Shown in pieces: positions 23,497 through 31,782 of a stretch of DNA of 32,025 nt (positions are counted from its first letter, which is position 1; each line of letters begins with the position of its first letter). The translations under genes were made by a program, and so were the position numbers. Source of the stretch: Burkholderiaceae bacterium (GTDB lineage Bacteria > Pseudomonadota > Gammaproteobacteria > Burkholderiales > Burkholderiaceae_D); assembly GCA_019751755.1 (NCBI GenBank), contig JAIENA010000383.1, positions 1 to 32,025 of the forward strand. Reading direction: 5' to 3'. A model generated the notes under the pieces. The model made no database searches, was not told the DNA's origin, and saw only the letters and a list, made by a program, of their open reading frames with translations.

Positions 23497-24591
23497 GTGA
23501 TAAATCTTTCTCCTACCACCGCCCTTACACCGGCTGGCGTTCAGCAGTTTCATGCGTCGCGGGCCGACGCCATCCGACACGTCGCCGAAAAATTCCAGGC
23601 CGATCCTGCCGGGATTTATGCTCGCTATGGCGAGCGTGGGCGCGAAGCCTGTCGCGAAGATCTTGGCTACCATTTGGAATTTTTGCGGCCCGTGTTGGAG
23701 TTCGGCATTATCGAGCCTATGGTCGACTACCTGCGTTGGCTAGCCAATGTGCTCAGCAGCCGAGGTATTCCGAGCGAGCACTTGCTCCTGTCTCTCGATT
23801 GGCTGGGCGATTTTCTTGCGACCAAAATGGAACACGCTGACGGACAGACAGTGCTCGCGACCATCGCTTGCGTTACAGCGCGTTTCACCGCAACGGAACA
23901 TAATGAACTGACCGACCATGACCGCATGATGCCGCTCGCGTGGGCCGAAAGCGCAGCCTTTGAAAGCGCGCTTTTGGCCGGGGACCGCCACCGCGCTCGG
24001 TCCCTGTTCGAAGGCAGTCTCGATGAGGGGCATAGTTTGGTCGACGTCGAATTGCACCTCATTCAGCCAGCGCTCTATGCGATAGGAAAAAAATGGCAGA
24101 CCAATCAAGTAACGGTGGCTCAGGAGCACCTGGCGACGGCTATTTCGCAGTCGCTCATGATGCAAGGACTGGTGCAAGCGCCAGTCTTCGCTTCCAACGG
24201 CAAGAAAATATTGCTTGCTTGCGTTGAGTCCAATCACCATGCTCTCGGCCTGCAGATGGTGGCCGATGCCTTTCAACTGGCTGGTTGGGAGGTGCAGTAC
24301 CTTGGTCCCAACATGCCGACTGCGGCTCTGGTCCAGCAGGTGCAATCCTATGCGCCGCACCTGATCGGTCTATCGGTGGCCTTCCCCCAGCACCTCAAGG
24401 CGATCAAGGAAATTGTGCCAAAGCTCGACCTTGCAATGGGCTTAGAGCGCCCCCCGGTGCTACTGGGGGGACGGGCGATCAACCAGTTCAATCGTCTGGC
24501 CGACCAACTCGGCGCCAACGCCTGGAGCCCGGATGCCGGCTCGGCCGTTATCCAGGGTGCACGTCTGCTCGTGCAACGCGGTGCCCAATGA
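23497..24591 (+). CDS. Cobalamin-binding sensor-like protein with W-x9-EH motif
   Basis: A 364-aa protein started at GTG 23497; no in-frame ATG lies nearby. The N-terminal ~130 residues are a helical domain (HVAEKFQADPAGIYARYGER; VLEFGIIEPMVDYLRWLANV) that I cannot name. Next comes a four-helix B12-binding cap with W200, nine residues, then E210-H211: the W-x9-EH signature known from adenosylcobalamin photoreceptors of the CarH type. The Rossmann-like B12 domain has ESNHHALGL (244-252), an HxxG variant of DxHxxG with Asn at the first position, then GWEVQYLGPNMP (263-274) and LLGGRAIN (322-329). It lacks a MerR DNA-binding domain. Its stop overlaps the start of the cyclase gene (ATGA), so light- or cobalamin-dependent control of that enzyme is a reasonable inference. 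Confidence 0.85.
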   Translation: MINLSPTTALTPAGVQQFHASRADAIRHVAEKFQADPAGIYARYGERGREACREDLGYHLEFLRPVLEFGIIEPMVDYLRWLANVLSSRGIPSEHLLLSLDWLGDFLATKMEHADGQTVLATIACVTARFTATEHNELTDHDRMMPLAWAESAAFESALLAGDRHRARSLFEGSLDEGHSLVDVELHLIQPALYAIGKKWQTNQVTVAQEHLATAISQSLMMQGLVQAPVFASNGKKILLACVESNHHALGLQMVADAFQLAGWEVQYLGPNMPTAALVQQVQSYAPHLIGLSVAFPQHLKAIKEIVPKLDLAMGLERPPVLLGGRAINQFNRLADQLGANAWSPDAGSAVIQGARLLVQRGAQ

Positions 24592-25511
24592 AAACATTTA
24601 CAGTCGAGCTGGAGACCATGCAGTCGGTAGCGGCTGGCGTGTTCGCTCGCGACGGCGTATTGCTGGCCGCCAATGCCGGACTACTGCGCCTGCTTCCGCC
24701 GGATGTTCCCGAGCCAGTCGGGGCGCGGGTGGCTCATTGTTTTATTCAACCCGATTTTGCTGCTCTATTGGGAGCGTGCGAGGGAAACGATGCCTGCTAT
24801 CGTGGCCTGTTGACAATTGGCGACTTCGGGGGCAAGACACGAACTTTGCGCGGCCATTTGTGGCGCAGCGAAGAAGGTCTGCGTATGCTGGCCGAGTACG
24901 ACGTCGTCGAGCTGGAGCGGCTCAATGACACAATGTTAGACCTGAATCAGGATATGGCGGATATGCAAAATACTCTGGCCCGCAGCAACGTACGATTGCA
25001 GCAGCGTGAAACACAGATCGTCGCTGCGTCACTTACGGACCCGCTAACCGGAGTTGGCAATCGACGCCTGCTCGATCAGGCATTGGCGACGGAAATTAGC
25101 CGCGCGCACCGTAGCGGAGCGCGTCTGAGCGTCATCATGGCTGATATCGATTACTTCAAACGTGTCAATGACGAGTATGGCCATGGCGCCGGTGATGCGG
25201 TGTTGGCACACTTCGGCCAGCTGATGCGCGCCCAAACGCGACCGACCGACACGGTGGCCCGGTTCGGCGGCGAGGAATTCATGATTCTACTACCGGATAT
25301 GTCGCTGGCCCAGGCGGTGAGCAAGGCGGAGAAAATTCGCCTTGCGCTTGCTGCGAAGATCATTGCGCCGATGGACAAGATCGTGACATCGAGCTTCGGC
25401 GTCGCGGAATTGGCCCACGATGAAGGCGGTGCCGCTCTCCTCTCGCGCGTCGACGCGGCGCTCTATCAAGCCAAGGATCAGGGACGCAACCAAGTCGTGG
25501 CAGGGAGTTGA
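24588..25511 (+). CDS. GGEEF diguanylate cyclase coupled to the B12-binding protein
   Basis: A 307-aa protein from ATG 24588, overlapping the upstream stop by four bases. Residues 1-100 look like a PAS-type sensor (VAAGVFARDGVLLAANAGLL), followed by a coiled-coil signalling helix (about 105-145, ending LQQRETQIVAAS). The catalytic domain starts with LTDPLTGVGNRR (149-160), has MADIDYFKRVND (184-195) and the active GGEEF at 227-231. An RxxD product-inhibition site (RPTD, 218-221) stands at the standard five-residue distance. It should make c-di-GMP from GTP and be feedback-inhibited. There is no membrane segment. The coupled B12-binding protein is the likely input partner. Confidence 0.92.
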   Translation: MKTFTVELETMQSVAAGVFARDGVLLAANAGLLRLLPPDVPEPVGARVAHCFIQPDFAALLGACEGNDACYRGLLTIGDFGGKTRTLRGHLWRSEEGLRMLAEYDVVELERLNDTMLDLNQDMADMQNTLARSNVRLQQRETQIVAASLTDPLTGVGNRRLLDQALATEISRAHRSGARLSVIMADIDYFKRVNDEYGHGAGDAVLAHFGQLMRAQTRPTDTVARFGGEEFMILLPDMSLAQAVSKAEKIRLALAAKIIAPMDKIVTSSFGVAELAHDEGGAALLSRVDAALYQAKDQGRNQVVAGS

Positions 25512-25603
25512 ATGCATTTGGCCTTGTCGGCGAAGAAAGCGGCGTTGGCACTGCCGGCGTCTATCCTGTCCGTGCGGCTACGCCGGCCCCCCCGAAAATT
25601 TTG

Positions 25604-25684
25604 TCATCCCAAATTCAGCCCAGCCAGGAGCGCGTCCAGGTCGATCATCTTGCCGCCGCTCTGAAATATATAGCGCCCACTCAG
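25604..25684 (-). pseudogene. C-terminal relic of a second Tn3-family transposase
   Basis: The reverse strand reads LSGRYIFQSGGKMIDLDALL then AGLNLG and stop. The tnpA at 27764-30796 ends LNGHYTFRSGGQLIDLDAVV, AGLNLG, stop. Nucleotide similarity continues past the stop towards a decayed end (GAAAATTTTGTCATCCC at 25594-25610, against GAAATTCCGTCAGCCC at 27755-27770). Only 26 codons survive; upstream similarity ends abruptly at 25684. It marks the left border of an older or related transposon. Confidence 0.8.
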
Positions 25685-25787
25685 GGGCTGGAAACCAAAA
25701 ACAGAATTTGTCATTTCCTTAGCTCCGCTCCCATCGAACCGATTGGGAGCACCATCACGTATCGCGGTGGTCTGGCGTCGACTGCGG

Positions 25788-27717
25788 TTAAAACTCTTCC
25801 CAGTCGTTAACTGTGTCTGTTGCTACCGGTAGGCGTTTATGTGACGGAGCAACGCGCGGACCGCCCTTTGTTTTCCGGTATGGCGTAACGACTCCCTGGG
25901 CCGGGCTGGCTAGTGGCACCAGACGTCGTGCTGGTTGTATAGGCACTCTGGCCGTTGTTTGCGCTGCAGCGATCTTGAACACACTAACCACTTGGGCCAG
26001 ACCGCCGGCCTGGTCCTGCAGGGATGCAGCCGCCGCAGCTGCCTCTTCCACCAACGAGGCATTTTGCTGGGTGACTTCGTCCATCTGCGTGATGGCCTGG
26101 TTGATCTGCTCGATGCCCGAGGTTTGTTCTTGGCTGGCGGCCGTGATCTCTCCCATGATGTCGGTCACGCTCTTAATGCTGTTGACAATGGCTTGCATGG
26201 TCGAGCCGGCCTGGTCGACTAGTTTGGCTCCGATGTCGACCTTTTCGACCGAGTCGCCGATCAGCGTCTTGACTTCCTTGGCCGCCGCCGCCGAACGCTG
26301 CGCCAGATTGCGCACTTCTGATGCCACGACCGCGAAGCCGCGCCCCTGTTCGCCGGCGCGCGCCGCTTCCACCGCCGCATTCAGCGCAAGGATATTGGTC
26401 TGGAACGCGATGCCGTCGATCACGCCGATGATGTCGACGATTTTCTTGGACGAGGCATTGATCGACCCCATGGTATCGACCACCTGCGACACTACTGTGC
26501 CGCCCTTGACGGCCACTTCCGAGGCCGAGATCGCCAACTGGTTTGCCTGACGCGCATTGTCGGCATTCTGCTTGACGGTACTGGTCAGCTCCTCAATCGA
26601 GGATGCTGTTTCTTCAAGCGAACTGGCCTGCTGCTCGGTGAGGGATGACAGGTTGTGAATGCCGGTCAGAATCCGCTTGAAAATGGCGGCGTCAGTTTGA
26701 CTTTCTGCAGTTTTGTGCATTGCCCAATCCAAGGCCGCTGGGAAGACGTATCTCCCAGTGGCTGCCCACGGCAGTGCGGGGTCTGGGGCGGTGCCCCAGG
26801 CTGTCAAAAGTGCGGTTTTACGCCGTCAAATACAAGCGTTTTCTCGTCGTCGCTAACACAGGTCGAGGTTGCCGCTGGCGATCTGGCCCGACGCGGTGGC
26901 AATGGTGTCGGTGCCGGTGCGCACCTGGTCGACGATGTTGACCAGACTATCGTTCATGTCCTTGAGCGCCTGCAATAGCTGTCCGGTTTCATCGGTTGAA
27001 TTGACCTCGATCTGGCTCGTCAGGTCTCCGGCCGCGACAGTTTGCGCCACTTTCACCGCCTCCGCCATGGGACGTGTGATCGAACGGGTGCTGAACCAAG
27101 CGATGAAGCCTCCGCACAACAATGCCAGCCCGGTCAGGCCGAGCATGAGTGTCATTGCGCTATGGTAGGTTTCCCCAGCGCTCTCCTCGTCATTTTTGCT
27201 TTTAACCTTTTGCAGATCGATGAATTCCTCGATCGCATCCTGCCATTTCGTGGACGCCGGAATGGTCTCTTTCAATAGGAGCGCAATCGCCTCGTCCTTG
27301 CTGGTCTTTGCCAATTCGATGAATTTGTCATTGAGGGGCCGCGCTGCATTCTGGTTCTCCTTGATCTTGGCGACGAAGGCCTTACCGGCTTCATCGAGCG
27401 GCATTTTCTCCAGCGCCGCCAAGGCCGCATTGTATTTTTCGCGGGCCGCGTCGATTTTTTTGGTTTGATTGCGCGCCTCCGCCTCATCGGAAAGCAGAGC
27501 GATCGTGCGCACCACACGCGAGACAATGTGCACCGATTTCGACATGTCTTCCAGCAAGCCAATCTTGCAGTCATTGACGTCAACGATGTGGTGCAAAGCA
27601 TCGTTGGACCGGCTCATCCCATTAATGCCGAGCATGGCCACCCCCGCCAGCAGCGTCAGCACCAGCGCGAATCCGGCTCCAAGCCGCACCCCCGATTTTC
27701 AAGTTTGCGATATTCAT
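25788..27717 (-). pseudogene. Methyl-accepting chemotaxis protein, doubly disrupted
   Basis: The gene starts at ATG 27717 (MNIANLKIG) behind AGGAG, but a run of five Gs (27689-27693) shifts the frame; with four it would continue VRLGAGFALVLTLLAGVAML, the first membrane helix. The next part (26853-27689) reads a four-helix-bundle sensor, a second helix (MLGLTGLALLCGGFIAWF) and HAMP, then stops after GNLDLC where SSRTEQQ is expected. Signalling resumes at [20 protein letters not shown] (26648 down), with an intact hairpin tip, and ends TVNDWEEF, a likely CheR/CheB-type tether (DWEEF) at 25788. About 210 bp of foreign DNA lies between. The Tn3-type end at 27733 sits 16 bp upstream of the start codon. 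Not functional as one receptor. Confidence 0.85.
26649..26858. mobile_element. ~210-bp insert inside the MCP gene with imperfect inverted ends
   Basis: The segment separating the two MCP halves has partly inverted subterminal repeats: CCGCTTGAAAATGGCGGCGT at 26673-26692 against the reverse complement of 26820-26839 (CGCTTGTATTTGACGGCGT). It also has a 7-bp hairpin (CTGGGGC/GCCCCAG, 26783-26799). It holds no gene. A MITE or a deleted IS is the likeliest source; the family is not identified. The boundaries are inferred from the MCP protein pattern. Confidence 0.5.
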
Positions 27718-27732
27718 TTGAATTCTCCTGAA

Positions 27733-27770
27733 GGGGGGGTAAGCCCAAACCCCAGAAATTCCGTCAGCCC
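27733..27770 (+). repeat. Tn3-type terminal inverted repeat, inner left
   Basis: Starts with seven Gs, then TAAGCCCAAACC, and later TTCCGTCA. It differs from the outer TIR at about six of the first 38 positions. It abuts the AGGAG of the disrupted MCP gene. Confidence 0.82.
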
Positions 27771-30700
27771 AAGTTGAGCCCCGCTACGACCGCATCCAGG
27801 TCGATGAGCTGCCCGCCGCTGCGGAACGTGTAATGCCCGTTCAGATGGATGTGACGCCACGCCGCCGGCGAGATCGTTTTGATCATGGCAAGGGCTTTCG
27901 CATTGCCATTCGCCTCGCACCTGATGAGCAGCCGCGACAGGATGGCGGAGTTGTAAAAAATGATGGCGTTGGCGATCAGCCGCGCGCATTGGTTGCTGAT
28001 CTCGATGTCGATGTCGGTCCGGCCGCTGAGCTCTTTCTTGCCACCGACCTGGGCGATGGTGGAGCGTAGCTGGTGGTAGGACTCGATCCGGTTCTGCGAA
28101 CGGTGCACATCGCGCTGCAATTGCGGGTCGCGCAGGTAGCGCAAAGTGTAGATGCTGCGGATCAGCTTATCGAACTCGAAGATGGCCCGCCGCGTCGGGT
28201 TCGGCGCGGTATAGGTGCACAGCTTGCGGATCAGCGTACCCTGGGTCATTTCCTTGAGGCCTAGCGTGGCGACGATCTGATCGATGTTGCTTTTCTCGTC
28301 CTCGATGGCTTGCCGGTCGATCTGACTGACGGGACGAATCAGGCATTTCTCGTACAACGCCGGATCGTCGGCACAGCAGAGTGCCTTCAACTGCTCGTCC
28401 AGGTCGGTGAAACGCGGCTCGAGACGCAGCCCGAACCAGTGCAGGATGGCGAAGTTGGCCTTGTTGATGCTGTGCATGTCGCCGGTGATCGTCGTTGGCA
28501 CGATATCGGACGTGTTGCGGTACCAGATGTCGAACACATGGTGAGCCTCGAACTCATGCGCGCCGATCAGCCAGCCTTGCAACGGCACGTGGTTGCACAG
28601 CAGCGTGTAGGCGACGACGCCCTTGCCGCGTCCGAAGTATTTTCGGGAATGGCGCGCCTTGACGGTGGGCCGCTCCACGCCGAACTTCTGGCCATCGACG
28701 CTGCCGTGGAGCGAACCGAGGTCAAACGCGTAGTGCGCGAAGATGGGCAAGGCGGCGATGCCATTGCTGATCCTGTCATTGGCCGCCTGGAGCGACGCCT
28801 GGCGCAGGTACTGCTGGTGGGTCGCCTCCAGCACATGGTAGGGAATGTCGCTCGTTTTCGCCATGACAAGGTTGCCATGGTTCATTGCCTGGGCGATGAT
28901 GACGGCCATCAGACTGTCCGAATCGGCGACCTGTTTGGCGTAGCGTGGCTGCAGCGGCGTCAGCGCCGACAGGAACTGGCATTCCCCGTTCACAAAGCGG
29001 AACACGTCGGCGACGTCGCAGAATGACAATTGGTCGTAGAAACTGTCGGCCTGCTGCGCGCCATCATTGTCGGCCTTGGGGCGGCGCCATGTCAACGTCT
29101 TGGTCGCGCTGTCGTAATCGAGATGCTTCAGCTTCCCTTGGCGCAGCTCGCGGTTGAACGCCAGCCACTGCTCGCGCAGTTCGGCCGTCAGTGCGTCGAG
29201 CTGGGCCGCGATCGGCTGGCGCAGCCAGGGGATGTCCATCTGGCCGAGCACGCCCGCCGTCGCATCGAGAGAAACAAGCTCGGCGGTGAAGCAGCGGTGC
29301 TGCAGGCTGTCGTCGAGGTAGATTTCGCCCGACTTGAACCGTTTTCTGAGTTGGCGGTATAGCCAGAACTCGTAGCGATCGGCGTGCACGCTGATCGGCT
29401 TGCCTTCCGAGTTGTACGTCAGCAGATACGGGCGCAGGCGCTTTGGCAGAGTGGCGTCGGGGCACTCCGCCAAAGGGCGTTGCGACAGGCGTTGCTGCTT
29501 CGCGAACACGCCTTTCGCCCACGAGAGCGCCGCGAGCCATGGGTTGTCCGCCTCGACGCCGGTAAAATCGAGCGCAACGTAGAGCGGGCGCAGGTGGCGC
29601 CGGATACGCTCGGCCAGGTCATCGATGACCTGCCAGCGCAGGGCCAGCTTGCCCGCCGGCTTGACGCTCAAGCGCTGTGCTGCTGTCTGCAGCTCTTCCG
29701 GCGACATGATCTTGAACGCGCGTCGGCGCACATCGCCGAACGGCGTGGCGTCGGTCACCGTGTCGTCGACGTAGAGCAGCAGCAAGCGGCCGACTTGGGG
29801 CGTATCCCGCTGGCGCCGCACCTGCTCGGTAATGAAGTGCTGATTCGACCGGAGCTTGCTCTCGTCTTCGAGCTTTTTCATGTGATAGCCCAGGGCGTCG
29901 ACGAGGTTGTCGGTGAGTTGCCGGTAGCGTCGCCAGGCGTAGCACAGCAGGTACAGATGGGTCTGGTCTGGCTTGAGACGACGCAAATCGTAGACGGTAT
30001 AGAAATTCGCCAGGCTCGCGTAATAATGCAGATTCTGCTGCGAGATCGCGAGCCTGGGCAACAGCGCTTTGGCGATCCGATGCAGTGGTTCCAGCGTTGT
30101 CCGTTTCTCCCGTTCATGCGCCATCTGACGCCAGCCGAAATGCTTGGCATCCTGCTTGAGGGCGGCCAGCTCCGACAAAGTGTCGTCGCGCACCAGGAGT
30201 TGGGCCAACGCCTCCTTCGCCGTTGCATCCAGCACCTCGGCGAGCAGGGCCCCCAGGCGTGATCGCTCGGCCGACAACGCTTCGCTGATCAGCGTCTGCA
30301 AGGTCGTGTAACCCGGCCGGATGATCTTGTGTTCCTTCAGGTGGATGATCAACTCGGCGGCAATAAAGCCGGGCGTGACGTCGCGCCGTACAATATGTTC
30401 GACCTGTTGCGCGAGTTGTGGCAGGCAATCCGCCGTCCATGGTCGATAGCCGAACAACTCCGCAATCATGGTGCGCTGGGCGTAGTGCTCATGTTTGGTG
30501 ATGGTCTGCGGCACGAACGCCTGCCCGCTGAAATAACGGGTCAGGACAAAGGTGCAGTCATCCTCCGCGTCGTCCCAGGTGAAGCGGAAGAAGGCGTGCT
30601 TGGCCTTGAAATAGCCAATCTGCAGGACGCAGTACGCTTGAGCATGCAAGCTTGGACGGCTGCAGGCGAGCGCCAGTTCCTGCTCGGACAGGCACAGGTA

Positions 30701-30796
30701 GTCCAATCGCTGTCGATCGTCGAAGTCGGGCAGGCCGTACAGGGCGAACTGCTCGGCGTCTGACAGGACGGCCAATCGTTCGCTCTTGCTTGTCAT
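27764..30796 (-). CDS. tnpA: Tn3-family transposase TnpA
   Basis: A 1010-aa protein, the normal length for the family. It starts at ATG 30796, two bases after the tnpR stop, so the genes are coupled. The N-terminus (LSDAEQFALYGLPDFDDRQR) is the DNA-binding DUF4158 type that recognises the TIRs. The DDE catalytic core lies in the last third: SVDGQKFGVE with Asp near residue 698, TITGDMHSINKANFAILHWF with Asp near 768, and NRIESYHQL with Glu near 904. It ends DLDAVVAGLNLG within the left TIR. No frameshift is seen, so it should be active and catalyse replicative transposition with cointegrate formation. Confidence 0.96.
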   Translation of the reverse strand: MTSKSERLAVLSDAEQFALYGLPDFDDRQRLDYLCLSEQELALACSRPSLHAQAYCVLQIGYFKAKHAFFRFTWDDAEDDCTFVLTRYFSGQAFVPQTITKHEHYAQRTMIAELFGYRPWTADCLPQLAQQVEHIVRRDVTPGFIAAELIIHLKEHKIIRPGYTTLQTLISEALSAERSRLGALLAEVLDATAKEALAQLLVRDDTLSELAALKQDAKHFGWRQMAHEREKRTTLEPLHRIAKALLPRLAISQQNLHYYASLANFYTVYDLRRLKPDQTHLYLLCYAWRRYRQLTDNLVDALGYHMKKLEDESKLRSNQHFITEQVRRQRDTPQVGRLLLLYVDDTVTDATPFGDVRRRAFKIMSPEELQTAAQRLSVKPAGKLALRWQVIDDLAERIRRHLRPLYVALDFTGVEADNPWLAALSWAKGVFAKQQRLSQRPLAECPDATLPKRLRPYLLTYNSEGKPISVHADRYEFWLYRQLRKRFKSGEIYLDDSLQHRCFTAELVSLDATAGVLGQMDIPWLRQPIAAQLDALTAELREQWLAFNRELRQGKLKHLDYDSATKTLTWRRPKADNDGAQQADSFYDQLSFCDVADVFRFVNGECQFLSALTPLQPRYAKQVADSDSLMAVIIAQAMNHGNLVMAKTSDIPYHVLEATHQQYLRQASLQAANDRISNGIAALPIFAHYAFDLGSLHGSVDGQKFGVERPTVKARHSRKYFGRGKGVVAYTLLCNHVPLQGWLIGAHEFEAHHVFDIWYRNTSDIVPTTITGDMHSINKANFAILHWFGLRLEPRFTDLDEQLKALCCADDPALYEKCLIRPVSQIDRQAIEDEKSNIDQIVATLGLKEMTQGTLIRKLCTYTAPNPTRRAIFEFDKLIRSIYTLRYLRDPQLQRDVHRSQNRIESYHQLRSTIAQVGGKKELSGRTDIDIEISNQCARLIANAIIFYNSAILSRLLIRCEANGNAKALAMIKTISPAAWRHIHLNGHYTFRSGGQLIDLDAVVAGLNLG

Positions 30797-30798
30797 TT

Positions 30799-31386
30799 TT
30801 ACGATGCGTCCTCCGCGCCGGGCCAGTTGATCCGTGCGAGCGTTTCGATCAGCGTGGTGCGCTTAACGCTAAAGTTACGGCACACGGCCGCCTTCGACAT
30901 ACCGCCGTTCAACGCGGCGACGACTGCCCCCAGCTTCTCGCCGGCGATAGCCTGCGGCCGCCCGCCGACCCGTCCACGCCGCTTTGCAGCAGCCAGTCCG
31001 GCGATCACGCGCTCTCGGGTCAAGGCGCGCTCGTACTGCGCAAGCGCGCCAAATACGTGAAACAGCAACTCTCCCGATGCCGTGCTTGTATCCATGCCTT
31101 CGGTGAGCGATCGGAAGGCGACCCGCCGTTCTCGCAGCGTGTTGACGATCTCAAGCAAATGAGATAACGAACGGCCGAGTCGGTCCAGCTTCCACACGAC
31201 GAGGACATCACCAGGTTGAACGAATTCCAGCGTCTTGGCTAATCCAGGACGATCACCCTTGGCGCCGGACGCGTGATCCTCAAACAAGTGACGGGCATCG
31301 ATGCCGATCGCGAGCAGCGCATCGCGTTGCAAGTCTGTGCTTTGTCGGTCCGAGTCCGACGAGACGCGCATGTATCCAACTAGCAT
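30799..31386 (-). CDS. tnpR: Serine resolvase TnpR
   Basis: 195 aa from ATG 31386 (MLVGYMRVSSDSDRQSTDLQ); the frame is open to 31437, but the shorter start fits resolvases and leaves the candidate res region free. The catalytic Ser lies in RVSS (residues 9-10). DVLVVWKLDRLGRSLSHLLE is the conserved core helix region, and the C-terminus carries an HTH (MSKAAVCRNFSVKRTTLIET, about 160-179). It resolves cointegrates made by TnpA. Located directly upstream of tnpA on the same strand. Confidence 0.94.
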   Translation of the reverse strand: MLVGYMRVSSDSDRQSTDLQRDALLAIGIDARHLFEDHASGAKGDRPGLAKTLEFVQPGDVLVVWKLDRLGRSLSHLLEIVNTLRERRVAFRSLTEGMDTSTASGELLFHVFGALAQYERALTRERVIAGLAAAKRRGRVGGRPQAIAGEKLGAVVAALNGGMSKAAVCRNFSVKRTTLIETLARINWPGAEDAS

Positions 31387-31388
31387 AG

Positions 31389-31449
31389 GCGGAAAACTAT
31401 TAAGTTGATGTTTCCGCATAGTAGCAGTTGGCGACATGATTTCCGCACC
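31389..31449. promoter_or_regulatory. Candidate res (resolution) site upstream of tnpR
   Basis: Directly upstream of the preferred tnpR start there are repeated half-sites: GCGGAAAAC (31389-31397), its near inverse GTTTCCGC (31410-31417), and ATTTCCGC near 31439-31446. Tn3 resolvases bind three such sub-sites beside their gene and repress it. Position and repeats fit, but I cannot define the sub-sites or the crossover point. Confidence 0.45.
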
Positions 31450-31507
31450 TTTTTAAGGCATTGCACTGGCGAATTCACTGGTCGCCGGCAGCCTGTCGCC
31501 AAACATG

Positions 31508-31568
31508 TGTTTCCCGATAGGCCAAAAGGGAGGTGACGGAAAAATCGGCGGTTTGGGCTTACACCCCC
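31508..31568 (-). repeat. Tn3-type terminal inverted repeat, right (61 bp)
   Basis: The exact reverse complement of 18409-18469 over 61 bp. It ends with CCCCC at 31564-31568, after which the interrupted gene frame begins. Confidence 0.9.
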
Positions 31569-31777
31569 TCACGGCGGAATTGGTGGAGACCGTGCTGTCG
31601 CGCCAGCTCGACGACTTGGAACCGACGCTGGCGCGCCACGGCTACCGCCTCAAGGACATGACCGAGCAGTTCGACGCCAAGGCCGCTGAGATTCGCGCGA
31701 TGTTCAGCAACCAGCTCGAACCGAAACGCACGGCCGAGATCCGCGATCGCATGCTGGCGGCGGGCTTGCCGATATGA
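31569..31777 (+). pseudogene. 3' end of a gene interrupted by the transposon
   Basis: A frame entering from the Tn3 end reads TAELVETVLSRQLDDLEPTL, ARHGYRLKDMTEQFDAKAAE, IRAMFSNQLEPKRTAEIRDR, MLAAGLPI and stops at 31777. About 69 native codons remain, helical and with normal GC-rich codon use. The 5' part is absent from the window. It is not confidently identified; the tail (EIR...R..EL/EIRDRMLAAGLPI) together with the iterated repeats that follow suggests a small recombinase-associated protein of another mobile element, which is inference only. Confidence 0.55.
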
Positions 31778-31782
31778 GCCGG

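Larger units (their letters stand above)
18409..31568. mobile_element. 13.2-kb segment bounded by identical Tn3-type ends, with signalling cargo
   Basis: Both outer ends are the same 61-bp sequence in inverted orientation (18409-18469 and 31508-31568), starting GGGGGTGTAAGCCCAAACCG. The right end lies next to tnpR and tnpA of a Tn3-family transposon. The left 9.3 kb carries an Aer-like receptor, a dual GGDEF-EAL protein, an ABM-fold protein, a cobalamin-binding protein, a diguanylate cyclase and a broken MCP. The flanks (CTTCA left, TCACG right) are not a 5-bp duplication, so the unit either moved long ago or was formed by rearrangement. A further Tn3-type end inside (27733) delimits a smaller 3.8-kb core. 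Some Tn3-family elements such as Tn1721 are known to carry an MCP-like gene, so receptor cargo has precedent. Confidence 0.7.
27733..31568 (-). mobile_element. Tn3-family core transposon (tnpR-tnpA), 3.8 kb
   Basis: tnpR and tnpA on the reverse strand lie between two inverted ends, 27733-27770 and 31531-31568, which match at most of 38 positions (shared blocks GTAAGCCCAAACC and TTCCGTCA). The stop of tnpA lies within the left end, as is common. The flanks CTGAA and TCACG are not direct repeats. The left end differs from the right end, whereas the far left end at 18409 is identical to it, so two units of different size share the right end. Confidence 0.85.

Noticed and set aside
24285..24587. 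Upstream extension of the diguanylate cyclase ORF
   Set aside because: It overlaps the cobalamin-binding gene in another frame; ATG 24588 in an ATGA overlap is the natural start.
25813..26550. Forward 245-aa ORF opposite the MCP signalling domain
   Set aside because: Antisense shadow of the conserved MCP hairpin sequence.
28310..30763. Several forward ORFs of 100-290 aa opposite tnpA
   Set aside because: They mirror tnpA in aligned codon phase; tnpA has all family motifs and the normal length.
18409..31573. 5-bp target duplication for the outer Tn3 ends
   Set aside because: Flanks are CTTCA and TCACG; they do not match directly.
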